From assembly GCF_000172075.1 (NCBI RefSeq), contig NZ_ABIC01000026.1, positions 1 to 64,000 of the forward strand: a stretch of 64,000 nucleotides of DNA, in the 5' to 3' direction. Origin of the DNA: Shewanella benthica KT99. GTDB taxonomy: Bacteria > Pseudomonadota > Gammaproteobacteria > Enterobacterales > Shewanellaceae. The position numbers and the translations under genes were made by a program. Below are positions 55,689 to 64,000 of the stretch, piece by piece (within the stretch, counting starts at the first letter, position 1; each line of letters opens with the position of its first letter). A model generated the notes under the pieces. It was not told where the DNA came from and did not search any database. It worked only from the letters and a program-made list of their open reading frames with translations.

Positions 55689-55796
55689 CATGGCATACAG
55701 GGCTTAATTAACCTGTTTGGCATCGAGTCTCCAGGACTCACCGCCAGCTTGGCGATAGCAAAATATGTAGAAGCATTACTTGCAGAGGAAACATAA
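55689..55796 (+). pseudogene. C-terminal fragment of a FAD-dependent oxidoreductase
   Basis: 35 codons: [18 protein letters not shown] then [17 protein letters not shown] and TAA. The [17 protein letters not shown] segment is characteristic of the end of L-2-hydroxyglutarate dehydrogenase-like (LhgO) flavoproteins. No upstream part is found. Confidence 0.7.
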
Positions 55797-56155
55797 ACAA
55801 CGTAGGTGGGACTCTAACTAGGTAAAAGTGAACGCACTTTTTTAAAAGTGTCTGCGGCAATGCTGGATTGGCGAAAATTGTACTAGATTTATAACTAGTG
55901 TAGTGCAGTATCTCTCTTATGGGCAAGGTTATTGCTAGCTTTGAGGTGTTCATATGCGAAACGTCAGAATCGATTGGTATCGGTTACTTGGTTATAGCTT
56001 ACTTTTTTTCTTTTCCCCAGTTTGCTCAACTCAGATGGTTTAGAGTCGCGAAGGCGTTGCATCGTCAGCGTTTTACTATTACTCATACTCTATGTTGTCG
56101 TCTTCTTCGATAGCGTTATCAAGCCTATGTTTTTAGGGAGACTCACTTGGTAGCT
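55797..56155. other. gap without recognisable gene
   Basis: A 64-codon open frame (55919-56113) shows no family features, no ribosome site and no conserved composition. The region lies between a flavoprotein remnant and a truncated hydrolase and is probably decayed sequence. Confidence 0.5.
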
Positions 56156-56629
56156 TCAAATTTTGCTAGCAGAAAAGAACCAAATTGCCATCTTTATAAC
56201 TTTAGGCTCCCAAGGAGCGAGTTCAGACGAATAAGTGCTAAGGGGCATCAATAGTAAGGCTCTATCTAATCCTAGTGCATTGGCGTGTAGTGATACTGCA
56301 AAACCACCTCTACTGCTTCCATAACCTATTTTGTCAGGAAACATGGCAATGAACTTTCCAAGCTGTTCAATAAAGTTTTGCAACTCTATTGAACAGCTTG
56401 GAAAGTAATCATCTTGCTCAATATGGATAAATGAGATGACGTTTATCTGCTGTTTTTTGAAAAAATCAAATCCCCACAGCTTCACTTGTTCATTTGTCTC
56501 TTGTTCGGTTATCCATTCAGATCCGGGAGGGAAGGTAATCACTATGGGAGCATCTTTGTTTATGAGTCGGTATTGCACAATGACATCTCCAACGCGCAGG
56601 CGAACATCTTGATGAAATTTTAACAGCAT
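56156..56629 (-). CDS. alpha/beta-hydrolase-like protein, probably C-terminally truncated
   Basis: 157 aa. The nucleophile elbow GYGSSRGGFA (Ser at about 109) and the strand before it fit an alpha/beta hydrolase or Asp2-like fold. The frame ends at about 157, before the expected acid and His of the triad, whereas relatives are near 230 aa. ATG 56629 with no strong ribosome site. Either a short divergent member or a gene with lost 3' end; neighbouring decay favours the latter. Confidence 0.45.
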   Translation of the reverse strand: MLLKFHQDVRLRVGDVIVQYRLINKDAPIVITFPPGSEWITEQETNEQVKLWGFDFFKKQQINVISFIHIEQDDYFPSCSIELQNFIEQLGKFIAMFPDKIGYGSSRGGFAVSLHANALGLDRALLLMPLSTYSSELAPWEPKVIKMAIWFFSASKI

Positions 56630-56900
56630 ATGGCTACCTGTGATGATTAAGCCAAGGGGACAAACCTGAGCCTAAAATGTTCGTTGGTGTATCTTTGGTG
56701 AGTATTATATTTTTAATTTCTGCTTAAAATCACGTGAAAATTCAGGATGTTAGATCCGTATCTCGATTTTAATCTTACTTGTTGGGTTCTTGTGTTTTAT
56801 TTGTTTGACTGGTGCTTTCTGCGGGTAGGGAAGATGTGGTATTGGTGTGGCTATCTGGCTTGGTTTTTGGCGTTTTAGCGTTATCTAGTTTTTAAGGCAT

Positions 56901-56926
56901 AAAAAAAGGAGCCATAGGCTCCTTTT
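56901..56926 (-). terminator. rho-independent terminator of deaD
   Basis: On the minus strand: GGAGCC-tat-GGCTCC followed by seven T (56907-56901), preceded by AAAA. It is 50 bases after the deaD stop. The + strand form also has four T after the stem, so weak bidirectional action is possible. Confidence 0.9.
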
Positions 56927-56975
56927 CATTGATATATTCACTTAGCATTTATGAGCTAGAGAGCTAAATCTTAAA

Positions 56976-58811
56976 TTAGCTCTCTTTAGGAGCGCCACCT
57001 TTACGATGTGGCTTTCTGTCACCGGATGATGGGCGACGATCGCTAGAAGATCTACGTGGGCGACGTGGTGGACGGCTATCTCCGCCTGAAGGAAGTTCAG
57101 CACCTTCAGCTTCACGGATGTTCAGAGGTCTACCACAAACACGCACTTTCGTAAGGTGTTGTAGTACATCTGCTGGCATTCCGGCAGGAAGGTCGATAGA
57201 TGTTATTTGATCGAATAACTGAATTTGACCTATGTAACGGCTGTCGATGTTAGCTTCATTAGCTATTGCACCTACAATGTTACCGACACCAACGCCATTG
57301 TCACGGCCAACGTCTATGATGTAACGACACATCTTAACGTCTGGATTGTCTTTAAGCGAGTCTGCTGTACCTAAGTTGCTAGGAGTTGGGCGTGAATCAC
57401 GACGCGGACGCTCACTGCGCTCTCCACGAGAACCGCGATCATTACGGTCACGAGAGTTACGATCATCACGGCTATCACGTTGACGTTCGTTCATTGCGGG
57501 TAGCTGCAGAGGACGGTCTTTCTGTACTTGCTGAAGCAGAGCGGCGGCAAGTACATCTGTGTCGACTTCAAGCTGCTGACATAGCTGAGCTACCGCACCC
57601 TTCATGAAGTCTAGTGAATCTTTGTTGATAATCTCGGCAACTTGCTCACCTAAGCGAGAAAGACGACGTTCGGTCACAGATTCAGGGCTAGGTACGTCCA
57701 TCGGAGAGATACGGCTCTTAGTCGCACGTTCGATAGTGCGTAGCATACGCATTTCTCTGTGTGTAACGAAAAGAATTGCCATACCCGTACGGCCTGCACG
57801 ACCTGTACGACCAATACGGTGAATGTAAGCTTCAGTATCATAAGGGATATCGTAGTTGATTACGTGTCTGATACGTTCAACATCCAGGCCTCGTGCAGCA
57901 ACATCTGTTGCAATAAGGATGTCTAAGCTGCCACGTTTAAGCTGCTCGACTGCACGCTCACGTGCTTGTTGATTCATATCACCATGTAGAGGTGATGATG
58001 CGTAACCACGGGCTTCTAATTTTTCAGCCAGTTCAACACAACTGTTACGAGTACGAACGAAGATGATAATACCTTCGGTCTTCTCAACTTCTAAAACACG
58101 TACCAGAGCTTCAAGTTTGTTGTGTTGTGAAACTTGAACGAAGCGCTGCTCAGTAGTTTCAACTGTAGCTGTGGTAGCTGCAATCTTAACGTGAATTGGG
58201 TCAGTCAAATATTTATTAGCGACACGCTTAATTTGCTCTGGCATAGTGGCAGAGAAAAGAGCGAGTTGACGTTGCTTAGGTGTATGCTCAAGGATCCATT
58301 CGATATCGTCGATGAAGCCCATTTTTAGCATTTCATCGGCTTCGTCGAGCACCATAGCTTTTAGTGAATCTAGCTTTAGTGTACCGCGACGCATATGGTC
58401 CATTACACGACCAGGCGTACCCACGATGACCTGAGGGCCACGTCTTAGGGCGTTTAGCTGCTGGTGCATGCTCTGACCACCATAAATCGGCAGTACATGT
58501 AAGCCTTTAACAAATTTAGCGTAGGTAGCGAACGCTTCGGCAACTTGCACTGCAAGTTCACGAGTCGGAGCCAAGACTAAAATCTGCGGGGCATTAATCG
58601 CGGGATCTATGTTGCTAAGTAGTGGCAGTGCGAAAGCACCAGTTTTACCTGTACCAGTCTGCGCCTGACCTAGTATGTCTTTACCTGCCATAAGAGGGAT
58701 GATACTTGCGGCTTGAATCGGGGTTGGCTTCTCATAGCCAAGCTCGTCAAGAGAACGCAAAAGAGGCTCGGAAAGACCGAGTTCGCGGAAAGTTAGTTCA
58801 TTGGATGACAT
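56976..58811 (-). CDS. deaD: DEAD-box RNA helicase DeaD/CsdA
   Basis: 611 aa from ATG 58811 (MSSNELTFRELGLSEPLLRS); the frame opens 47 codons earlier without a family match. Motifs in order: Q motif YEKPTPIQ, AQTGTGKT, PTRELAVQ, VLDEADEML, SAT, and HRIGRTGRAGRTG. The C-terminal DbpA-like RNA-binding domain (YIIDVGRDNGVGVGNIVGAI) is followed by an Arg/Gly/Ser-rich tail. Unwinds RNA in ribosome assembly and cold adaptation. The long 5' region before ATG suggests a regulated leader, as in E. coli. Confidence 0.95.
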   Translation of the reverse strand: MSSNELTFRELGLSEPLLRSLDELGYEKPTPIQAASIIPLMAGKDILGQAQTGTGKTGAFALPLLSNIDPAINAPQILVLAPTRELAVQVAEAFATYAKFVKGLHVLPIYGGQSMHQQLNALRRGPQVIVGTPGRVMDHMRRGTLKLDSLKAMVLDEADEMLKMGFIDDIEWILEHTPKQRQLALFSATMPEQIKRVANKYLTDPIHVKIAATTATVETTEQRFVQVSQHNKLEALVRVLEVEKTEGIIIFVRTRNSCVELAEKLEARGYASSPLHGDMNQQARERAVEQLKRGSLDILIATDVAARGLDVERIRHVINYDIPYDTEAYIHRIGRTGRAGRTGMAILFVTHREMRMLRTIERATKSRISPMDVPSPESVTERRLSRLGEQVAEIINKDSLDFMKGAVAQLCQQLEVDTDVLAAALLQQVQKDRPLQLPAMNERQRDSRDDRNSRDRNDRGSRGERSERPRRDSRPTPSNLGTADSLKDNPDVKMCRYIIDVGRDNGVGVGNIVGAIANEANIDSRYIGQIQLFDQITSIDLPAGMPADVLQHLTKVRVCGRPLNIREAEGAELPSGGDSRPPRRPRRSSSDRRPSSGDRKPHRKGGAPKES

Positions 58812-59085
58812 GGGTTGTAACCTTGTGGAATAGCAGAGTGCTCGTAAAACACTTAGGTTTATAGACAGAAAATCAACCCCGTGTCGACTTCCCGCACCGA
58901 ATAACGTATCAGTAAGCCGAACATTATAGCAGGGTGCAATTGGTATTACCAATTAAAGATGGGGTTGTAGCCCGTATATTCAATAGTTCCCTAGCAAATA
59001 TTAAGCCAATTAATGAGTTAGTCGGTGGGGGGGGTAATTTCTATTAGTGATTTTCATGTTTATTTTAAGGTTAAACTGTCGATAA

Positions 59086-59283
59086 TCATTGTGAGGCGGG
59101 ATTACAAAGTAGGGGCAGGGTGTGTTTGGCTTTGATACACAGGCCTGTGGTGCAGATTAATGTCTGCTTTATCTCATCAAAATGGCTAAAACCCCGCAGG
59201 CCTTCGAGATAGATAACATAGGGCCGACTGGGGCGGCCAACCATATCCATCCCGTTCCTTGTTAAGGCTGCCAGTTGTTTTAT
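59086..59283 (-). pseudogene. 5'-truncated open frame, possible gene remnant
   Basis: About 65 codons after a TAG: LAALTRNGMDMVGRPSRPYV, then IYLEGLRGFSHFDEIK and so on to TGA at 59086. Composition looks coding, and Met codons occur late with no ribosome site. The family is not recognised. It may be the 3' end of a lost gene. The rest of 58953-59460 shows no gene. Confidence 0.3.
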
Positions 59284-59380
59284 CTAACTTAACCCTATTT
59301 AAGCAGAGATACACTAGGTTTATCTTGGTAATTGGATAATGCCGTTCTGCTCTCCTTGCTTATTAATTGAGTTTAACTAA

Positions 59381-59415
59381 GTGTAGGCCCAAGCCATATC
59401 GACTCGGGCCTACAC
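59381..59415. repeat. inverted repeat downstream of uvrA
   Basis: GTGTAGGCCC (59381-59390) and GGGCCTACAC (59406-59415) form a perfect 10-base stem with a 15-base loop, 46 bases past the uvrA stop. No T run follows on either strand, so it is a possible RNA stability element rather than a classical terminator. Confidence 0.55.
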
Positions 59416-59460
59416 TGATTTCAATTGTTATTATTCACCCTTGTGTTACTTCAGACTGCA

Positions 59461-62295
59461 TCATTGCAGTAGAGGTTTAAGAAAACGTGCCGTATGGGAC
59501 TCTGGATGTTGAGCGACCTCTTCCGGGGTGCCGCTGACCAGGATGGTTCCCCCTCCGGCGCCGCCTTCGGGTCCTAAGTCGATGACCCAGTCGGCAGTCT
59601 TGATGACGTCTAAGTTGTGTTCGATCACTACTATGGTATTGCCATGGGATTTTAGTCTATGCAAGACGTCCAAGAGTAACTGGATATCGGCGAAGTGCAG
59701 TCCGGTTGTCGGCTCATCGAGAATATACAGAGTCTTACCTGTGTCTCTTTTCGATAGCTCCTTGGCAAGCTTGACGCGCTGGGCTTCACCGCCTGATAAC
59801 GTCGTCGCACTCTGACCTAAGCCTATGTAAGAGAGGCCGACTTCCATCAACATCTGCAGTTTTCGGGAGATGGCTGGCACGGCATCGAAGAAACCTCGTG
59901 CCTCCTCGACAGTCATAGACAACACCTCGTGAATGTTTTTACCCTTGTATTTCACCTCTAAGGTTTCACGGTTATAGCGCTGGCTCTTACAGTTGTCACA
60001 TGGGACATAAACATCCGGTAGGAAATGCATCTCAACTTTAATCAGACCATCGCCCTGACAGGCTTCACAGCGGCCGCCCTTGACGTTGAAAGAGAAACGT
60101 CCCGGCTTATAGCCCCGTGTGCGTGACTCTTGAGTCGCGGCAAACAGCTCACGTATCGGGGTGAAAATGCCAGTATAGGTGGCCGGATTCGATCTGGGCG
60201 TGCGACCGATGGGACTCTGATCGATATCTACCACCTTATCGCAGTGATCCATGCCCTTGATACTCTTATAAGGGGAGGGCTCATCGACGGTAGCACCATT
60301 GAGTTGTCTGTGGGCTATCTTGTAGAAGGTGTCGTTTATCAGTGTCGACTTGCCGGAACCTGATACACCGGTGACACAGGTGAACAGGCCGACCGGAATG
60401 GTTAAATCCACATCTTGAAGGTTGTTGCCGCTGGCCCCGAATAGCTCAATGACCTTGTCGCCGTCGTAAGCAACGCGTTCTTCACTGATATGGATCTTCT
60501 TAGCGCCAGACAGATATTGGCCGGTGATCGAAGCCTCACAGTCGAGAATATCTTGCAGGGTGCCATCACAGATCACCTCGCCGCCATGGATTCCGGCTCC
60601 GGGGCCGATATCGATAATGTGATCGGCCATCTTGATCGCATCTTCGTCGTGCTCGACGACGATCACCGTGTTACCTATGTCTCTTAGATGAACCAAGGTT
60701 TCCAGTAAGCGCTCATTATCTCTCTGGTGTAGGCCAATAGAGGGTTCGTCGAGTACATACATGACGCCCACTAGCCCGGCGCCAATCTGGCTGGCGAGTC
60801 TGATCCTCTGGGCCTCTCCGCCGGATAATGTCTCCGCCGAACGGGATAGACTCAGATAATTGAGTCCCACATTGACCAGAAATCCGAGCCGGTTGCGCAC
60901 TTCCTTGAGGATCTTCTCTGCTATCTGACCCTTCTGACCTGGGAGTTCTAGATTGCTGAAGTAGTCCATCGCCTCGCCGATAGACCATTCGGTCAGTATC
61001 GGCAGGTTAAGATCTTTGATAAATACGTTTCTCGCCTCTTCCCGCAGACGAGAGCCACCACAGCTTTGACAGGGCTGAGTATTGATGAACTTAGCTAACT
61101 CTTCACGGACGGAATTTGACTCGGTTTCACGGTAACGACGATCCATGTTGTTGATAATGCCTTCGAAAGGGTGGTTACGTACCACTACATCCCCTCGGTC
61201 ATTGATGTACTTGAAGGAAATGCTTTCCTTTCCGGATCCGTATAACACCAGCTGGCGTACGTCATCGGTCAGTTGCTGGTAGGGTGTTTCAATATCAAAT
61301 TTATAGTGTTCGGCCAATGAACTGAGCATTTGAAAATAATAGAAGTTGCGTCTATCCCAGCCACGAATAGCGCCGCCAGCCAGGGACATTTCAGAATTCA
61401 ATATCACGCGGTCGGCATCGAAATACTGCTGTACACCTAAGCCATCACAGGTGCCACAGGCGCCAGCCGGATTATTAAAGGAGAATATTCTCGGCTCCAA
61501 TTCGGCCATGGAATAACCACATTGTGGGCAGGCAAAGTTCGCAGAAAACAATAGATCTTCTGTTTGGTCTTGTTTGTCATTGTCCATAGAAGCGATAGTC
61601 GCAATACCACCGGATAGCTCGAGTGTGGTTTCGAATGACTCTGCCAGTCGCTGTTTAATATCACCGCGTACCTTGAAGCGGTCGACGACGACTTCGATGG
61701 TGTGTTTCACATGTAACTCTAAATCTGGTGGATCGGTCAGATCGCAGACCTCTCCGTCGATACGGGCACGAATAAACCCTTGAGCAGACAGGCTCTCGAG
61801 GAGTTTGACATGCTCGCCCTTGCGATTGTTGACCACAGGGGCCAGGAGCATCTGGCGGCTGCCTTCGGGAAGCTCTATGACCTTATCGACCATCTGGCTG
61901 ACCGTCTGTGCGGCGAGTGGTTGGCCATGGGTTGGACAACGGGGCTCACCGACACGGGCAAAAAGCAAGCGCAGATAGTCGTAGATCTCCGTGATAGTCC
62001 CTACGGTGGATCTGGGGTTGTGGGATGTTGATTTTTGCTCGATGGAGATGGCAGGGCTGAGACCTTCAATCAGATCGACATCAGGCTTTTCCATCAGGCT
62101 TAAAAATTGGCGCGCATAGGCGGAGAGAGATTCGACATAGCGTCTCTGGCCTTCGGCATACAAGGTGTCGAAGGCTAGGGATGATTTTCCTGAGCCTGAA
62201 AGGCCGGTGATCACAATTAACTTGTTTCTGGGAATTGTTAAGTCGATGTTTTTTAGATTATGGGTGCGGGCGCCACGTACTTCAATCTTATCCAT
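59461..62295 (-). CDS. uvrA: excinuclease ABC subunit A
   Basis: 944 aa, family length. Damage-recognition ATPase of nucleotide excision repair. Two ABC modules: Walker [14 protein letters not shown] (about 31) and [13 protein letters not shown] (about 640). Signatures LSGGEAQRI and LSGGEAQRV, and [11 protein letters not shown] and DEPTTGLHF. Zinc cysteines in [10 protein letters not shown] and CEACQGDG, with CDNC. Upstream 62296-62340 no clear SOS box was seen. Divergent from the MFS gene, with array 5 between, as in other Shewanella where ssb follows the MFS gene. Confidence 0.97.
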   Translation of the reverse strand: MDKIEVRGARTHNLKNIDLTIPRNKLIVITGLSGSGKSSLAFDTLYAEGQRRYVESLSAYARQFLSLMEKPDVDLIEGLSPAISIEQKSTSHNPRSTVGTITEIYDYLRLLFARVGEPRCPTHGQPLAAQTVSQMVDKVIELPEGSRQMLLAPVVNNRKGEHVKLLESLSAQGFIRARIDGEVCDLTDPPDLELHVKHTIEVVVDRFKVRGDIKQRLAESFETTLELSGGIATIASMDNDKQDQTEDLLFSANFACPQCGYSMAELEPRIFSFNNPAGACGTCDGLGVQQYFDADRVILNSEMSLAGGAIRGWDRRNFYYFQMLSSLAEHYKFDIETPYQQLTDDVRQLVLYGSGKESISFKYINDRGDVVVRNHPFEGIINNMDRRYRETESNSVREELAKFINTQPCQSCGGSRLREEARNVFIKDLNLPILTEWSIGEAMDYFSNLELPGQKGQIAEKILKEVRNRLGFLVNVGLNYLSLSRSAETLSGGEAQRIRLASQIGAGLVGVMYVLDEPSIGLHQRDNERLLETLVHLRDIGNTVIVVEHDEDAIKMADHIIDIGPGAGIHGGEVICDGTLQDILDCEASITGQYLSGAKKIHISEERVAYDGDKVIELFGASGNNLQDVDLTIPVGLFTCVTGVSGSGKSTLINDTFYKIAHRQLNGATVDEPSPYKSIKGMDHCDKVVDIDQSPIGRTPRSNPATYTGIFTPIRELFAATQESRTRGYKPGRFSFNVKGGRCEACQGDGLIKVEMHFLPDVYVPCDNCKSQRYNRETLEVKYKGKNIHEVLSMTVEEARGFFDAVPAISRKLQMLMEVGLSYIGLGQSATTLSGGEAQRVKLAKELSKRDTGKTLYILDEPTTGLHFADIQLLLDVLHRLKSHGNTIVVIEHNLDVIKTADWVIDLGPEGGAGGGTILVSGTPEEVAQHPESHTARFLKPLLQ

Positions 62296-62374
62296 CTGTC
62301 TCTCTATGCCGAATAAAAAAGAGAACGATTATCGCATAAAAAATGATAAAAGCGGAGCTGCTTTAACTCGAGTT

Positions 62375-62770
62375 ACGAGAGCGCTTCGCTTCGGGTACGT
62401 TCGCAAGCTCACTTCGAGGACGCTTCGCTGCGAGAGCGTTCGCAGGCTCACTTCGAGGCCGCTGCGCTTCGAGTGCGTTCGTAAACTCACTCCGAGAACG
62501 GGAATAAGTTCCCTACGAGATAAGAGCAAAAGATTTTTCTCGCAGCGGCTGTGCCGCGTTCTCGCAGGCCGTAGGCCATCCTCGCAGTGACGAAGTCACG
62601 TCCTAGCAGCAGCTTTGCTGCGTTCCGTAGGGCGAAGCCCGTCACTAGCAGCGGCTTTGCCGCGTCCTCGCAGGCCGCAGGCCGTCCTCGAAGTGACGAA
62701 GTCACGTTCTCACAGCAGCTTCGCTGCGTCCTCGTAGCCGCTTTTTTGTGGCTAAGTCACACTTTCGTCA
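62375..62770 (+). repeat. mirrored palindrome array (array 5), longest
   Basis: About 395 bases between divergent uvrA and MFS genes. Left wing: GTTCGCAAGCTCACTTCGAG twice, CGCTTCGCTGCGAGAGCG, GGGAAT-aa-GTTCCC, with reverse linkers. The centre ACGAGATAAGAGCAAAAGAT through TTTTCTCGCAG is at about 62514-62543. Right wing stems CGGC-tgt-GCCG, GGCC-gta-GGCC, GTGAC-gaa-GTCAC, CAGC-ttt-GCTG, GGGC-gaa-GCCC, CGGC-ttt-GCCG, GGCC-gca-GGCC, GTGAC-gaa-GTCAC and CAGC-ttc-GCTG, with forward linkers. Here it is in a promoter region rather than at gene ends. Confidence 0.88.
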
Positions 62771-62863
62771 TTTCGAAGCGGCATTCGGTTCGCTGCTTTG
62801 CGCTTATAAACAGCTTCGTGATAACATGCGCGACTTATTTATGATTTCAGATCAGGGCGGAAT

Positions 62864-64000
62864 ATGGCCAATAACGGACTCTCAAAGACTGAGAAAAAAG
62901 TCGCGTTTTCATTAGCTGGTGTATTTGGTTTGCGAATGATGGGCTTATTTATGATCATGCCTGTCTTTGCATTATACGGGCAACATCTCGAAGGTTTTTC
63001 ACCGCTTTGGGTAGGCATAGCCATAGGTGCATATGGTCTGACGCAAGCCGCTCTACAGATCCCCATGGGGATCCTATCGGATAAGTTTGGCCGCAAACCT
63101 ATCATCCTCATCGGTCTGGTTGTGTTCGCTATCGGTAGCTTGGTTGCCGCCAATGCCGAGACGATTTATGGTGTCGTCGCCGGCCGAGCAATACAGGGAA
63201 TGGGGGCGATTGCTTCAGCGGTGCTAGCCTTGGCCGCCGATTTAACCCGCGACGAGCAGCGTACTAAGGTGATGGCGATTATCGGCATGTGCATAGGTTT
63301 TTCCTTCGCGCTGTCGTTATTGGTTGGGCCTATTGCCGCTCAGTATATTGGTTTATCGGGCCTGTTCGCCTTGACGGCATGTCTGGCGGTACTCGGCATG
63401 TTGATCGTTCAGTTTCTGGTGCCTACTCCCATCACGCACGCGCCGAAAGGTGACACTGTGGCGACGCCTACCAAGTTAAAGGCGATGATCACCGATCCAC
63501 AACTCTTCAGACTCGATGCAGGAATATTTATTCTACACCTGGTGCTGACGGCAGTATTTGTGGCCTTGCCACTGGACCTGGTGGATGCAGGCTTAGTGAA
63601 AGAGAAGCACTGGATGCTCTATTTTCCGGCATTTATCGCTGCCTTCTTCCTGATGGTGCCGTTGATCATCATAGGGGTGAAGAAGAAGAATACTAAGGCC
63701 ACTTTTCAGGTATCTCTGTTGGTCATGATGTTGGCCTTAGCTTTGATGGCGCTGTTTAGCCACAATCTAATGATATTGAGTATTGCCGTGGTACTGTTTT
63801 TTACCGGTTTTAACTATTTGGAAGCCTCACTGCCAAGTTTGATCGCCAAGTTTTGTCCGGTGGGTGATAAGGGCTCTGCCATGGGAGTTTACTCTACCAG
63901 TCAATTTCTTGGTGCCTTCTGTGGTGGCTTACTCGGTGGCGGTGCATATCAATTATTGGGTGCCGTCGGGGTATTTACGGTCGCTCTGTGCTTGATGACT
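62864..64000 (+). CDS. MFS transporter, YajR-like, runs off window end
   Basis: 379 codons visible, gene incomplete at 3'. ATG 62864 with AGGGCGG upstream. Helix 1 VFGLRMMGLFMIMPVFALYG, motif A GILSDKFGRKPI in loop 2-3, and motif C-like SLLVGPIAA. Similar to YajR and arabinose-efflux permeases that sit beside uvrA in gammaproteobacteria. Substrate not known. YajR has a C-terminal ferredoxin-like domain that would lie beyond the window. Confidence 0.85.
   Translation, partial: MANNGLSKTEKKVAFSLAGVFGLRMMGLFMIMPVFALYGQHLEGFSPLWVGIAIGAYGLTQAALQIPMGILSDKFGRKPIILIGLVVFAIGSLVAANAETIYGVVAGRAIQGMGAIASAVLALAADLTRDEQRTKVMAIIGMCIGFSFALSLLVGPIAAQYIGLSGLFALTACLAVLGMLIVQFLVPTPITHAPKGDTVATPTKLKAMITDPQLFRLDAGIFILHLVLTAVFVALPLDLVDAGLVKEKHWMLYFPAFIAAFFLMVPLIIIGVKKKNTKATFQVSLLVMMLALALMALFSHNLMILSIAVVLFFTGFNYLEASLPSLIAKFCPVGDKGSAMGVYSTSQFLGAFCGGLLGGGAYQLLGAVGVFTVALCLMT

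Noticed and set aside
55919-56113. Plus-strand open frame of 64 codons.
   Set aside because: No ribosome site, no family resemblance and surrounded by decayed sequence.
62296-62374. Search for a LexA box upstream of uvrA.
   Set aside because: No CTGT-N8-ACAG pattern was found by eye.
62375-62770. The repeated 22-base units look like a CRISPR array at first sight.
   Set aside because: The conserved part is only about 11 bases, the variable part is itself a palindrome, the same stems recur in other arrays, the linker flips orientation at the centre, and no cas gene is present.

Overview
The window looks like chromosome from a marine gammaproteobacterium of the Shewanella type. The basis is the gene content and protein style: aroQ-accB-accC, metJ divergent from metB-metL-metF, norV-norW, uvrA divergent from a YajR-like MFS gene, RcsF-like and DUF3012-like lipoproteins, and many Shewanella-like small repeats. 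No rRNA or tRNA gene and no CRISPR array was seen.

Layout. 1-6.3 kb is an accessory region: nested IS66-type copies, one integron gene cassette with a readable attC, an orphan 694-aa P-loop ATPase, a deleted IS30 element, another transposase fragment and a 68-bp direct repeat. 6.4-11.8 kb holds a solute-binding/HD-GYP c-di-GMP phosphodiesterase, an Omp85-like barrel and a periplasmic protein. 11.9-15.8 kb is aroQ-accB-accC, arfB and two small genes. 15.9-22.9 kb is a heavy-metal efflux operon (czcC-czcB-czcA type) preceded by a Cys/His-rich exported protein and a MITE. 23.4-28.8 kb is an Rhs/YD locus in which the Rhs core is divided between two separately exported proteins, followed by a small membrane protein in the immunity position. 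29-32.2 kb has a REP-associated tyrosine transposase and a decayed IS66. 32.6-41.6 kb has a three-domain cysteine desulfurase/metallo-beta-lactamase/rhodanese fusion, several pseudogenes, a MITE, a Lon-N-domain protein, an RluA-type pseudouridine synthase and a molybdate/sulfate transporter. 41.8-44.6 kb is a nitric oxide detoxification operon with three NorR-like sites and a sigma-54 promoter, but norV carries a one-base frameshift. 45.3-53.1 kb has a TraF-like outer membrane protein, a TSUP permease and the MetJ-regulated methionine genes with clear met boxes. 53.2-56.6 kb is a zone of decayed genes (two cytochrome c genes, a flavoprotein) plus a second MITE copy. 56.9-64 kb holds deaD, uvrA and the start of the MFS gene.

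The most unusual pattern is a set of intergenic arrays (about 11.85, 38.0, 46.6, 52.0 and 62.5 kb). They are built of short palindromes with different stems, joined by one conserved 11-base linker. The four long arrays are mirrored: the linker is reversed in the left wing and forward in the right wing, around a conserved A/T-rich centre. Other points for follow-up are the lone integron cassette, the exact -1 frameshift heptamer in the IS66 transposase, the split Rhs and the norV frameshift.
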